DNA from: Nocardia amamiensis NBRC 102102
Lineage (GTDB): Bacteria; Actinomycetota; Actinomycetes; Mycobacteriales; Mycobacteriaceae
Assembly: GCF_001612745.1 (NCBI RefSeq)
Contig: NZ_BDBA01000080.1
Span: 1 to 48,158 of the forward strand
Direction: 5' to 3'
DNA: 48,158 bases
Shown: piece by piece, positions 14,640 to 23,045 of the stretch
Numbering within the stretch: position 1 is the first letter of the stretch
Layout: each line of letters starts with the position of its first letter
Translations under genes and position numbers: made by a program
Notes under the pieces: generated by a model
The model's database searches: none
What the model was told of the DNA's origin: nothing
The model's input: the letters and a program-made list of their open reading frames with translations, nothing else

Positions 14640-16930
14640 TGTGCTCGCAGCGTGCCTTCGACCTCGAATCCCGCGCGATAGTACAGACCGATCGCGGGAA
14701 GGTTGTGCGGCCAGACCTGCAAGGTGACCTTGTGCGCGTTGTTGTTTTCGCACCAGTCAATCAGCCGCTCCAGTAATGCGGTCCCGATACCTTCACCTCT
14801 GTGGCTGGAGGCGACCATCATGGTGATCGACGCAACATCGGGCGTCATGAAAGCCGCGGTGGCCGTGGCCACGATCCCGGCCGATGAATGCTCGGCAACG
14901 AGCAGCCCTGCGGTGGTGGAGACGAGGTTGCGCAGACGGGCTGCGACGTCGTCTTCATCGATCGGGAGTTCCGGTCCGATCCATTTGCCTTCGGCGGCGA
15001 CATCGACGTGCAAGTGGACGCAGGCGGGGATGTCCTCGACGCGGCCGTGGCGGAGCATCACGTCGGTGTTGTGGCGTTGTCGGCTCGGTTTCGTCGGCGC
15101 AAGCAGTCGGCGGATCACGTGTTGGTCGACCAAGGCGGCCTCGAGGCTGCGTGCGACAACCTCGTCCCCGACGGGCGACAGGTGCAGGCCGTCTGCCATC
15201 CACGGACTGTGCGCGGCTGACCAGTTATCGGAGCGCTCACGCAGCAGTGCGGCCGTTGTGACGAACTTGCCCCAGCAGTCTACGAACACAGCTCCGGCGT
15301 CTCCCGCCACGTCACGGGCAGCGAGGTTGTAAGCGCACAGGTCGCGGTTGATTGCCGCTGCCCGCGGGCCGATATGCGCGGCGACCGGTGGCGAGGCCAG
15401 ACAGACAACAGTCCGGGAGCGGGCGGTGAGCTGGCCCAGCGCGGCTCGATAGTTGCGCGTGAACTCCTGCAGGCCGACACTGTCGGCGACGCGGGCCTGG
15501 TGACCTCGCAGTACGTCGTTGGTACCGCACTCGAACACGGCGATGTCTTGGTCGACGTTGCCGGTCTCAATGGCTTCCAGCAGGTCGCGTGAAGTGGCGC
15601 CGCCGCGGCCGTGATTGTGGAAGACCATGGCGACATCGGGAAGCCGTGCGGTCAAGCTGGTGCTCAGCCGCTCGATGAACCCGCCGTTTCGCCATCGGTC
15701 GACCGTTACCATCGTGCCCGGCGCCGGAAGGTCGGTGACGTCGACCAAGCGGTGTGACTCACCCACGAGGTGCTCGGTGTGGCTGGTTCCCCAGCACCGC
15801 ACCACCAGCGTTCGAGACGATTCGACGGGACCATCCTGATCGTCCACCGTGGCAGCGGGCCACTCATCGGCCTGGAATCGGTCGGGGCCGGCCCCGGCTG
15901 CTGGTGTGGTTGACGCGGTGATGTCGGCGAAGATCATCTCGACGATGTCGGCGCAGGCTTGGGTAGCGTCCAGGCGGACCTCGTCGACGAAGTGCAGCCG
16001 ATCCCAGCCGCTGTACCAGTCCCGCATCTCGTCGCGACCGAACGACGACGACTTGGCGCGGGTCGCGTGCCGCCGCAACGTCTCTTCGAACGACAAGTCG
16101 AAAGCGTAGAACCGCGACACGGCTGCATGGGATCTCAATCGGTCCAGCATGTCGCCGTAACGGCGCGGAGAGAAGATCCCCTCCAGCACGACAACCAGCC
16201 CACGAGCCAGGCACAACGAGGCGATCTCGCCGATCAACTCGATATTGAGTCCGTCGGGAACATCGCTCTCGCGCAGGAACTCTCGGCGCACGACATCCTG
16301 CGAAATCACCACACACCGCGCTCGGTCGAACCGCCGCTGCAATGTCCTGGCCACAGTCGTCTTGCCGGCGCCGGAGCTGCCGCGAAGGACCACCAACCGG
16401 CCCGCAGGCTCGGCCGACAGCGACGAACGAATACGCGCCGCGAGGTCGGCCATTTCGGTCTCGGTGTAGTCGAGGATGCCGTGGACCGGATCGAGCGCGT
16501 GCAGCTGCTGACGGCCGTAAGGCGTGTTGGCCGGAAGCGGAGCGACGTGCCAGTGAACATGGGCATTGCCCTGCATAGAGCCAAGCGACATCAAGTAGGT
16601 CCGCTCGGGACTGGTCACCGCGGCAACCGCGCGTGCCACTTTGTGCACGGCCGATTGCAGTCGAAGGTACTGTTGCGGGGTCAGGTCGGCAACCACATCT
16701 TCGACGTGGCGCCGCGGCACCACAAGAACGTAGCCGAACAAGGTCGGGTACTTGTTCAAAAACGCGACGTGCTCACCATCGTCATAGACCATGTGATGCT
16801 CGTAGCCGGGCCTGCCTTCCAGAAAGGCGCACACGAAGCAGCCCTCCGAACGCACCCGCTGTTCGTAGGCGGCCAGGTCCATCGCCACGCGACGGCCGCC
16901 GACCTCGGTCACTGCGACCGGCTCCGCCAC
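14549..16930 (-). CDS. Four-domain fusion: HIT, P-loop kinase, SGNH hydrolase, GNAT
   Basis: An uninterrupted 793-residue protein with four recognisable enzymes. (1) HIT hydrolase, about 20-140: catalytic triad region NAHVHWHVAPL with His124, 126 and 128. (2) P-loop kinase, about 178-340: Walker A GSSGAGKT (184-191) and DVVRREFLRE. (3) SGNH/GDSL hydrolase, about 372-605: block I reads WGTSHTEH with GTS for GDS, then FHNHGRGGATS, ECGTND (469-472) and DGLHLSPVGDE with Asp580/His583. (4) GNAT acetyltransferase, about 625-780: MMVASSHRGEGIGTALLERL (R711-x-x-G-x-G) and NLPAIGLYYRAGF. GTG start, overlapping the upstream methyltransferase by 22 bases. It probably modifies a nucleotide-linked or sugar-like small molecule in successive steps. 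The domain calls are solid; the combined role is unknown. Confidence 0.85.
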   Translation of the reverse strand: MAEPVAVTEVGGRRVAMDLAAYEQRVRSEGCFVCAFLEGRPGYEHHMVYDDGEHVAFLNKYPTLFGYVLVVPRRHVEDVVADLTPQQYLRLQSAVHKVARAVAAVTSPERTYLMSLGSMQGNAHVHWHVAPLPANTPYGRQQLHALDPVHGILDYTETEMADLAARIRSSLSAEPAGRLVVLRGSSGAGKTTVARTLQRRFDRARCVVISQDVVRREFLRESDVPDGLNIELIGEIASLCLARGLVVVLEGIFSPRRYGDMLDRLRSHAAVSRFYAFDLSFEETLRRHATRAKSSSFGRDEMRDWYSGWDRLHFVDEVRLDATQACADIVEMIFADITASTTPAAGAGPDRFQADEWPAATVDDQDGPVESSRTLVVRCWGTSHTEHLVGESHRLVDVTDLPAPGTMVTVDRWRNGGFIERLSTSLTARLPDVAMVFHNHGRGGATSRDLLEAIETGNVDQDIAVFECGTNDVLRGHQARVADSVGLQEFTRNYRAALGQLTARSRTVVCLASPPVAAHIGPRAAAINRDLCAYNLAARDVAGDAGAVFVDCWGKFVTTAALLRERSDNWSAAHSPWMADGLHLSPVGDEVVARSLEAALVDQHVIRRLLAPTKPSRQRHNTDVMLRHGRVEDIPACVHLHVDVAAEGKWIGPELPIDEDDVAARLRNLVSTTAGLLVAEHSSAGIVATATAAFMTPDVASITMMVASSHRGEGIGTALLERLIDWCENNNAHKVTLQVWPHNLPAIGLYYRAGFEVEGTLRAHYRRRNGELWDSIIMSRLLPRRDGDDSARA

Positions 16931-17385
16931 TGATCGCTGAACGGGTTCGGCGCCAGCACCGACAGCAGCCCGCCGGTGCGCAGCACCGACACCATGGCCC
17001 CGAAGACGGCACCTCGATCAGAGACATACTGAATCACGTTGTGGCACAGCACCACATCAATCGAGCCACGCGCCGCGACAGTGGATATGTCGGATAAGTC
17101 CGCCAACCGGGTGTCGATCAGGTCTCCGAAGCCCTGTGCCTCGGCCAAGCCCACAGCCTCAGCCAGCGACGCCGGCGAGGTATCCACGATGGTCACGTGA
17201 TGACCCAGCGCCGCCAAGCGCACAGCGTCGAGTCCATTACCTCCGCCCACGTCCAGCACCGTCAGCGGCCGAGCCGGCAGATGGCGGACAAGGATGGCGT
17301 ACACCTGCTCATACCGGAGCCGACCCCACGGGGTGGCCTGGTAGCTACGGAACGCATCCAAATGTCTATCGAATCCCGAGGCCAT
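16909..17385 (-). CDS. Class I SAM-dependent methyltransferase, short C-terminus
   Basis: A 158-residue methyltransferase with FRSYQATPWGRLRYEQVYAI, motif I LTVLDVGGGNGLDAVRL, DTSPASLAEA and VLCHNVIQYVSD then LRTGGLLSVLAPN. Relatives with this N-terminus normally run about 250 residues, with a C-terminal cap after the APN segment. Here the protein ends 12 residues later, where the four-domain gene begins (22-base overlap). It may therefore be truncated by the fusion that created its neighbour, or be a minimal functional form. Acceptor unknown. Confidence 0.75.
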   Translation of the reverse strand: MASGFDRHLDAFRSYQATPWGRLRYEQVYAILVRHLPARPLTVLDVGGGNGLDAVRLAALGHHVTIVDTSPASLAEAVGLAEAQGFGDLIDTRLADLSDISTVAARGSIDVVLCHNVIQYVSDRGAVFGAMVSVLRTGGLLSVLAPNPFSDQWRSRSQ

Positions 17386-17548
17386 AGCACCCCTTCCTAC
17401 GCGAAATCCGCACCCGCCGAAGCAAGAACGGGTGACCGGTCATCGCCGACCGCCCTGCACGGACATAACAGGTCGGCGTCGGAATGTACGCGACTTCCCA
17501 GCGGACACCGTCGGGGTCGTCGACGAGGCCTGCCACGCACACGATCAT
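17366..17548 (-). CDS. Possible small protein ahead of the methyltransferase
   Basis: A 60-residue frame starting MIVCVAGLVDDPDGVRWEVA with GAGGCAGG six bases before its ATG, ending 20 bases inside the methyltransferase gene in another frame. The first half looks protein-like and the second is rich in Arg. It could be a short co-translated gene or chance. No family recognised. Confidence 0.3.
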   Translation of the reverse strand: MIVCVAGLVDDPDGVRWEVAYIPTPTCYVRAGRSAMTGHPFLLRRVRISRRKGCYGLGIR

Positions 17549-17606
17549 CACACCTGCCTCAAATAATGACTGGCGATCACCGGCGCCCGAATCCCACGAT
17601 GGTGCC

Positions 17607-18599
17607 ATGGCCGACAACGCAGGCACCGCGACGCGGATCGAATGGCATGAGTTGCCGCAGCCGGTATGTGCCGGGATCGAGCGCCGCCTCGGTTCCCGGG
17701 TCCGGTCGGCGGTCACGCAGCCGGGTGGGTTCAGCCACGGCACGGCCGCGCGGCCGCTGTTGGCCGATGGCCGCAGGGTTTTCGTGAAGGTGATCAACCG
17801 TGACGACGCTCTGTGCGGGATGTACCAGACCGAGGCGCGGACCGCAGCGCGGTTACCCCGTACAGTGCCGACACCGTTGGTCCAGTTCACGATCGACATC
17901 GCCGGGTGGTTCGCCGTGGTTTTCGACGATGTCGACGGCCGTCATCCCCGCCTCGATCAGCCGGGCGAGCTGAACGCGGTGCTCGCCACCGTCGAACAGT
18001 TGGCGAACGCGCTGACGCCCAGTCCCCTCCCCGAGGTGCCCACTATTGCCGACAGCTACGGGCCGAAGCTGAATGGCTGGCGGCAGTTCGCCGAGCACGG
18101 GCCACCTGCCGACCTCGACAGCTGGTCGCTGCGCAATATCGACCGGCTCGCCGCGCTGGAATCGAATTGGCCCGAACACGCTGACGGTGCAACCCTGCTG
18201 CACACCGACCTGCGGCCGGACAACATGCTCCTGCGCCCCGACGGCACCGTCGCGGTGATCGACTGGGCATGGCCGTGCCTCGGCGCCGCCTGGATCCAAC
18301 TCGTCTCGCTGGCGCCATCGATAGCTGCCAGCGGAATCGACCCCGACCCGATTCTCACCACGCACCCGGTCACCCGCGCAACCGATCCGGTCGCCGTCGA
18401 TGCCTTCCTCACTGCGCTGGCCGGCTACTGGGCGCAACAGCCGAATGCCCGCACCCCCACGGTCACCGAAACTCCGCCACCACCAAGCACACTCGGCGCA
18501 CGTGTCACGAGAATGGCTGCGCCGACGACTCGGATGGCCGTAACGGCCGCACAACGCGGGGTTGTTGCACACCCCCACGATCCGGTTTTCGGGCCATAG
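17607..18599 (+). CDS. APH-family phosphotransferase with shifted C-terminus
   Basis: An APH/choline-kinase-like enzyme. Lys61 (VFVKVIN) and Glu76 bind ATP, LLHTDLRPDNMLL gives His199, Asp201 and Asn206, and VIDWAW gives the Mg-binding Asp219. The frame as read ends at 18599 in a Pro/Thr-rich tail unlike the family. One base out of frame, 18451-18543 reads APPRSPKLRHHQ... to EWLRRRLGWP followed by TAA, the standard end of these kinases. So a one-base insertion occurred near the C-run at 18440-18455, and the original gene is 17607-18543. The catalytic core is intact and may still fold. Divergent from the methyltransferase/fusion operon. Confidence 0.8.
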   Translation: MADNAGTATRIEWHELPQPVCAGIERRLGSRVRSAVTQPGGFSHGTAARPLLADGRRVFVKVINRDDALCGMYQTEARTAARLPRTVPTPLVQFTIDIAGWFAVVFDDVDGRHPRLDQPGELNAVLATVEQLANALTPSPLPEVPTIADSYGPKLNGWRQFAEHGPPADLDSWSLRNIDRLAALESNWPEHADGATLLHTDLRPDNMLLRPDGTVAVIDWAWPCLGAAWIQLVSLAPSIAASGIDPDPILTTHPVTRATDPVAVDAFLTALAGYWAQQPNARTPTVTETPPPPSTLGARVTRMAAPTTRMAVTAAQRGVVAHPHDPVFGP

Positions 18600-19004
18600 C
18601 TGGCCGTCGCCCGGTCGGCGAACCAAAGCCTGGTGAACCAGAATGTCATTCGACTCCAGCCAGGATGCTGGGCGGTGAGGAACGACGGTGGACGTTCGTG
18701 CTGTCGGCTATCGAGCCCCGACGGCCCGCGCCATCTCACGCGCGCACCGGGCGTCGGCTACCACGTCGTGGGCCTCGAACTGCGGGAGGTAGTAGTCTCA
18801 TTCGAGCGGGCCATTCGGTGACCGATGCAGCGGTCAGCACTCCGGTGTTCAACCGTTCGTCCGGCGGCTATCCGGCAATGGCATCGAGCAACCGAGCCCG
18901 GTCATCGAGGAATGTCGCGATGTCGTGGTGGTGCGATCTGGGGAAGCCAGGTGTCCGGCTCCGTCGGTGCAGTCCCGAATTCCGGCACTGCGAAATCGAG
19001 GTAG
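18600..19004. other. Degenerate gene-poor stretch
   Basis: No intact gene. On the minus strand, near 18869-18925, the short fragment HDIATFLDDRARLLDAIAG followed by a stop looks like the C-terminus of a lost protein. The remainder has no convincing reading frame. Confidence 0.35.
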
Positions 19005-19430
19005 TTGCCGCGTGGGGCCCACGTCCGAGGAAGCGGCGCCCGCAGCCATCCCATCCGCTTCCAGGCTTACGCGAAGGCAGGTTTGGCCCACTTGGGCTCC
19101 TGCCCTCACTGCCAGCGCCTGGGCGGCCCGGTCATGGCCTGGGTCGGATTCCCTGGTGACACGTTCGCTTGGACCGGCCCGGGAGGCGGACCGCAGTGGT
19201 ACAAGATGTTCCCGACCACCCAAGCGCGGGTTCTGCCCCACCTGCGGTTTCACAATGGCCGCGCTCGACGACGACATCGGCATCACAATGATGCTGGCTC
19301 GACGACCCTTGCAGCCTCGTGCCGGTACATCAGAGCTTCAAACACCATGCAGTGCCATGGGCTTCCAGTGATCGAGTCTGACATCGTGACCTACCCGGGT
19401 TGCGGTCTTTGCAAACGACCGCACCTCTGA
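19005..19430 (+). pseudogene. GFA (CENP-V/formaldehyde-activating) family relic
   Basis: Fragments in different frames match the GFA-family zinc protein plan: GSCPHCQRLGGPVMAWVGFP (zinc CxxC), FAWTGPGGGPQWYKMFPTT, then shifted FCPTCGFTMAALDDDIGITM (second zinc CxxC), then LDDPCSLVPVHQSFKHHAVP and finally GLPVIESDIV. Three or more one-base shifts separate them, and the N-terminal zinc ligands (CxCG) are not visible. The gene is certainly inactive as sequenced. Confidence 0.65.
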
Positions 19431-19586
19431 TGTCGGAACGGCGGTGACCGGAACGGGGCTGCACACCGGTGGTTCGCCCGTCGATGGTGCCGCCGTTGCG
19501 TCGCAGATAACAGGCGCCAACGCGGTGAGGAATTCGGTCACGCCGGGTGCAATCCCCAGGTGGTCGCCTCCGACGGACATGGGCGA

Positions 19587-20129
19587 TTACAGCCGGGGAG
19601 GTGGTGGCGTCGGAAGATATTCACACACCCGGTACACCACGCCATCATCAGTGACCCGTTCCTGCCACGGCCCCACTACCCGCAAGTTCGGTAGGAACCA
19701 GCAGTGTTGTTCCTGCCGCAACGGCACCGCACCCGTCAGGCACTCGGCGATGGTGCCGCCGTCGTCGTGTTCGTGGCCGGTCATCAATCGCTCCGCGAAC
19801 GCCGCCAGCTCCCATGCCGTGCGGATCGGCCCCACCACGACACCGGGACTATCACCGAAGCAGTATTCGGGAAACTCCAGCGGCCCGGCGATACGCCATC
19901 GGATCTGCGGCGGCGGATCGGTTTTCAATCTGTCGAAACCCACGAACCATGCCGCATCGTCGAGTTCACGTGCCTCGACACCGGCCGGTTTCGCGTCCTC
20001 GAGATAATCGGACAACGTCGGCGCATCACATTCGTCGTCTTGCCAGGTCCCGAGAATTCTCGACTCTTTCGGACGCGGTATCGCATAGAACCGCGTCAGG
20101 CAATGCTTGTCATCGCACAACGTGCACAT
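19587..20129 (-). CDS. Hypothetical protein with N-terminal CxxC
   Basis: A 180-residue soluble protein beginning MCTLCDDKHCLTRFYAIPRP. Cys2, Cys5 and Cys10/His9 could bind a metal. The middle contains many Trp and acidic residues (GTWQDDECDAP, AAWFVGFDRL) and the C-terminus ends in PTPPPPRL. The ATG at 20129 was chosen because the longer frame has no ribosome site. It overlaps the end of the gene at 20110 by 20 bases and lies downstream of a MazG-like/GNAT gene on the same strand. No family recognised. Confidence 0.6.
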   Translation of the reverse strand: MCTLCDDKHCLTRFYAIPRPKESRILGTWQDDECDAPTLSDYLEDAKPAGVEARELDDAAWFVGFDRLKTDPPPQIRWRIAGPLEFPEYCFGDSPGVVVGPIRTAWELAAFAERLMTGHEHDDGGTIAECLTGAVPLRQEQHCWFLPNLRVVGPWQERVTDDGVVYRVCEYLPTPPPPRL

Positions 20130-20382
20130 CAGTGCTACCCCTGTCCGGTCGGTCGCCGTAGCTACGTGGCGCGCCGGCAACTACCGCCGCCGACTCGTCA
20201 GCGACCTGTGTCAGTACCGACGCCACCGCACGACCTGGAACTACCAGTGCCGCCACTTCTTTGGTGGGCGTTGTGATGCCATCGTGTATCTGCCGCGATT
20301 CGCCAATATAGACACTCAAAGGCTCGACTCCTAACGTCACGGACGCGAAGGCGTCCTTGTCCAACACAATGGAATCGGACAT
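20110..20382 (-). CDS. Hypothetical small protein
   Basis: A 90-residue frame, MSDSIVLDKDAFASVTLGVE..., with alternating hydrophobic pattern and a helix rich in Ala/Val (AALVVPGRAVASVLTQVADE). It overlaps the next gene's start by 20 bases, consistent with coupling. The start (20382 or 20394) is uncertain and no family is recognised. It may belong with the neighbouring 180-residue protein as a pair. Confidence 0.45.
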   Translation of the reverse strand: MSDSIVLDKDAFASVTLGVEPLSVYIGESRQIHDGITTPTKEVAALVVPGRAVASVLTQVADESAAVVAGAPRSYGDRPDRGSTDVHVVR

Positions 20383-20540
20383 CGACGCAACCATGCGCGC
20401 CGCTCGCGCTCTCCCGCGGCGCCGGAAACCACACAGCACACATCCGTGTCCGTCGAACTGCCGCGGGCACTGCGGTAGAACGGTTCTCGCCACTGGCGCG
20501 AGAACACTCATGTTCGGCTACTGATCGATGCCGGGCACGT

Positions 20541-21311
20541 TCAGTTCCCCTCAACGCCATCCAGCCGCAAGAACTGCCCGGTGGCGCGCATCGGCCATCG
20601 GTCGTAGAACCCGGCCACCGCATCGTCGGCGACCAGACCAATGTGCGCAACCCGGCTCCGAGTCGCCCAGCCGACAATCGAATCCATCATCGATCCGCCG
20701 ATCCCGCACCGCTGATAGCCATCGGAGACGACAACATCCACAACGACCGCATACATGCCATCGCCGATTACCCTGGCCATCCCGACCGCCGACCCGCCGA
20801 TCTCGGCTACCACACTGTACAGCGACGCGGCCAACGCGGACTCGCACTCGGTGGCTGCCGGGGCCTTCCAGCCGACCGAGGCCCGCAGCGCTCGGTACTC
20901 GACCACGGTCGGCACGCGTTCTACAATCCGCACCGGCTCCCCCACCTCGGCGCGTGGAAGGTCGGGATCCTCGCCCAGCATCGTCACTACTGGTGCTTCT
21001 GGATAATTGTCCTTGCGATGCAGCCATTTTCGGTCGATCACTGCCTGGACATCGGTGCCGCGGTGGTGCGCCAACAGCAGGGCATGACAGATCACGTCCG
21101 CGATCTCGTCATCGACCGCATCCTCGAGCTCGGCGGGTGATTTGCCGCGCGGGCGACCTTGCCCGGACGCGGCCAGGAACCACTGCACCAACTCGCCCGC
21201 TTCCTCGGCAACCTTCAGTGTCAGCCATTCGCCGGTCCGGAGAAACCCGTGCCGATTCGTGTATCGCCGTGACACCGCATCCAATTCGGCAGCCAACCCC
21301 ACCCAATCCAT
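20541..21311 (-). CDS. MazG-like pyrophosphohydrolase fused to GNAT
   Basis: A 256-residue fusion. Residues 1-105 are an all-alpha NTP pyrophosphohydrolase of the MazG-like superfamily: LTLKVAEEAGELVQWF (E36, E37, E40) and VDDEIADVICHALLLA (D68, E69, D72) form the metal site. Residues about 115-250 are a GNAT domain with VVVSDGYQRCGIGGSM as acetyl-CoA loop and VAGFYDRWPMR near the end. MazG-like enzymes clear non-canonical or reactive nucleotides. The start at 21311 was chosen because the longer frame runs through repeat debris. First gene of a likely three-gene minus-strand operon. Confidence 0.8.
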   Translation of the reverse strand: MDWVGLAAELDAVSRRYTNRHGFLRTGEWLTLKVAEEAGELVQWFLAASGQGRPRGKSPAELEDAVDDEIADVICHALLLAHHRGTDVQAVIDRKWLHRKDNYPEAPVVTMLGEDPDLPRAEVGEPVRIVERVPTVVEYRALRASVGWKAPAATECESALAASLYSVVAEIGGSAVGMARVIGDGMYAVVVDVVVSDGYQRCGIGGSMMDSIVGWATRSRVAHIGLVADDAVAGFYDRWPMRATGQFLRLDGVEGN

Positions 21312-21721
21312 ACCGCCGTCTCTCTGAGTCAGTTGCTGCGTGTTCACGCTCCTCCTCATCCGTCTGAATGGTCCCGAGTTTGGGGCCGAGATGCCGGCGT
21401 CAATCTCGGCGATAGGTATGGTGGCGGGCCCCATGAGCAACCAGAATGGAGCCACCCCGACTGATTCCGCATCGAGGATCAGTACGGCAACAGATCTCAC
21501 AGACGGGAACAGAATACGGCAGCAGATCACGGCTGCAAGTCCTGCTCGCCAGCGTGGCCTCGACTACCCGACGTCGGCCGACTGAGGCAGCGCAGCGATT
21601 CGACCAGCCATACCGCCGACGATCTGATCTGACCACTACGGCGGTGGTGGCTGGTAAACCCCATCCGAGCACACCACAATCACCAGGCGACGCATGTCGC
21701 AGCTCGCGGGAGGTCAGTCAG
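21312..21721. other. Toxin-tail debris between operons
   Basis: Contains the second 44-bp repeat (21465-21508) in a frame reading RIEDQYGNRSHRRE, continued by SCSPAWPRLPDVG without a proper gene around it. It looks like the leftover 3' end of a second ESX-type toxin gene. It also should carry the promoter of the MazG-like/GNAT gene. Confidence 0.45.
21465..21508 (+). repeat. 44-bp toxin-tail repeat, copy 2
   Basis: TTCCGCATCGAGGATCAGTA... differs from 13412-13455 at two positions only. No surrounding toxin gene is left. Confidence 0.85.
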
Positions 21722-22126
21722 TCAGGCTGCGGTAAGGAATCGATCGAGGTCGAATTCGCGGCGGCAAACGCCGTCCACGAACGCATCGAACTCATCGTTG
21801 TCGAAGTAGAGCGCCACGCCTTCCACAGCCTGCACCACTCGGCTGGCGGCCGTGAAGATATATCCGCCATGGCTATTCGGCCTGATGACTAGGCACTGGT
21901 TCTCCAGGTTCCCCGCTCGCAGCGCCGCTTGGAATCCATCGAACTGCTCATCAGTGAATGTCAAGATCTGGTCGGAGGGAAGCGACTGGTCTTGCGCAGT
22001 CGCTGTCGTAGCCAGTTTGTCGTCCCAGATGACCGTCCAGCCGTTCTTCCGGCCCACTCGGACGCAGTTTTGGCCAGCTGAGCTTCGTGCTGCCTTGATG
22101 CAGTCGCCGGGAGTGAAGGTCGGCAT
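21722..22126 (-). CDS. DUF397-like protein
   Basis: A 134-residue protein with two DUF397-like halves: an N-terminal CIKAARSSAGQNCVRVGRKN (the C-V-R-V core) with a following LTFTDEQFDGFQAAL, and a C-terminal VALYFDNDEFDAFVDGV. DUF397 proteins accompany XRE/DUF5753 regulators in actinomycetes and act as small partners in developmental or toxin-antitoxin-like switches. Three ATGs occur in a row; 22126 has AAGGA at the best distance. Third gene of the 23930-21722 operon. Confidence 0.7.
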   Translation of the reverse strand: MPTFTPGDCIKAARSSAGQNCVRVGRKNGWTVIWDDKLATTATAQDQSLPSDQILTFTDEQFDGFQAALRAGNLENQCLVIRPNSHGGYIFTAASRVVQAVEGVALYFDNDEFDAFVDGVCRREFDLDRFLTAA

Positions 22127-22194
22127 GGTCATCATTCCTTTCTCACATTGCAGGTCGGTCTGCCTGGGTTCCCGTCTGAGCGGGATCCCTGGGC

Positions 22195-23022
22195 TTACGG
22201 CTTTCGGCCGACAGCTGCGAAGTTACACCGACGCGCTGGCTCGTCGAGGTCCACCGGTACATCCGGCAGCCAATCGGTGGCGTAGGTGATTCCCGGCGGT
22301 TCGTACAGAGTGAAGCCGTCGAAGAACCTGGTGAAGCTTGCGCGGTCGCGCAATTGAACGGGGTCAGCGGTGGCCTGATATAGGGACGCCGCTGCGGCTA
22401 CTTGCTGCTGGGTGTGCACGTCGGCATCCTCGAGCGAGACATGGGTGCTGGCGAAGTGGCTGCCAACTGGCAGGCGATCGCGAAGCTGTGCCACGAGTCG
22501 ATGCGGGTTGCTGTCGTCGGGGATGAACGGAAGCACGGACACGATCAGCAAGCCGACGGGCTCGTCTGAGGTGAGGAGTCGCTGCGCGTTGGGATGCTCG
22601 AGGATGTGCACCGGTTCGTGCAGGTCGCCCTCGATGATCGCCGTTTTGTCCAAGGAACCTTCTGTTCGGAGCAGTTGGTGAGCGCGTGCGACCGCGTCGA
22701 GATCCTTATCTACATAGACGACGCGAGCGTCGGGGGCGATCGCTCGCGCGATCTCGTGGGTATTGCCTCCTGTCGGCAGTCCGGAGCCGATATCGAGGAA
22801 CTGGCGGATGCCCTGCGACACCATGAAACGCACGGCGCGGCCGAGGAAAGCCCGGTTGTGGAGGGCCCAGGTGTGCAGGAAGGGCAGTTCGTCATAGACC
22901 TTCTCGGCGAAGACTTGGTCGCTGTGGTAGATCGGCTCCCCTGTGAGGTAGTAGTGGTACAGGCGCGCGGACGTGGGTTTGCCCGCGTCGACCTCCCTGC
23001 CCTGAAAGTCGTTCGTGGCCAT
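22195..23022 (-). CDS. SAM-dependent methyltransferase (Methyltransf_19/DUF574)
   Basis: A 275-residue member of the actinobacterial Methyltransf_19 family: the N-terminal KPTSARLYHYYLTGE, the SAM loop FLDIGSGLPTGGNTHEIA, and VVYVDKDLDAVARAH. These enzymes are nearly always beside XRE/DUF5753 regulators and DUF397 proteins, as here; substrates are not established. ATG start; 23 bases after the regulator gene, so one operon. A truncated homologue lies at 31398. Confidence 0.9.
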   Translation of the reverse strand: MATNDFQGREVDAGKPTSARLYHYYLTGEPIYHSDQVFAEKVYDELPFLHTWALHNRAFLGRAVRFMVSQGIRQFLDIGSGLPTGGNTHEIARAIAPDARVVYVDKDLDAVARAHQLLRTEGSLDKTAIIEGDLHEPVHILEHPNAQRLLTSDEPVGLLIVSVLPFIPDDSNPHRLVAQLRDRLPVGSHFASTHVSLEDADVHTQQQVAAAASLYQATADPVQLRDRASFTRFFDGFTLYEPPGITYATDWLPDVPVDLDEPARRCNFAAVGRKP

Positions 23023-23045
23023 CGGAGTCCCTCTAATGGATCGTG

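Noticed and set aside
14549..16930. The four-domain protein as two or three merged genes
   Set aside because: The frame is continuous over 793 codons with no internal stop or obvious ribosome site between domains.
15959..16933. 324-aa plus-strand frame over the HIT/kinase domains
   Set aside because: Antisense to motifs HVHWH and GSSGAGKT, which are unambiguous.
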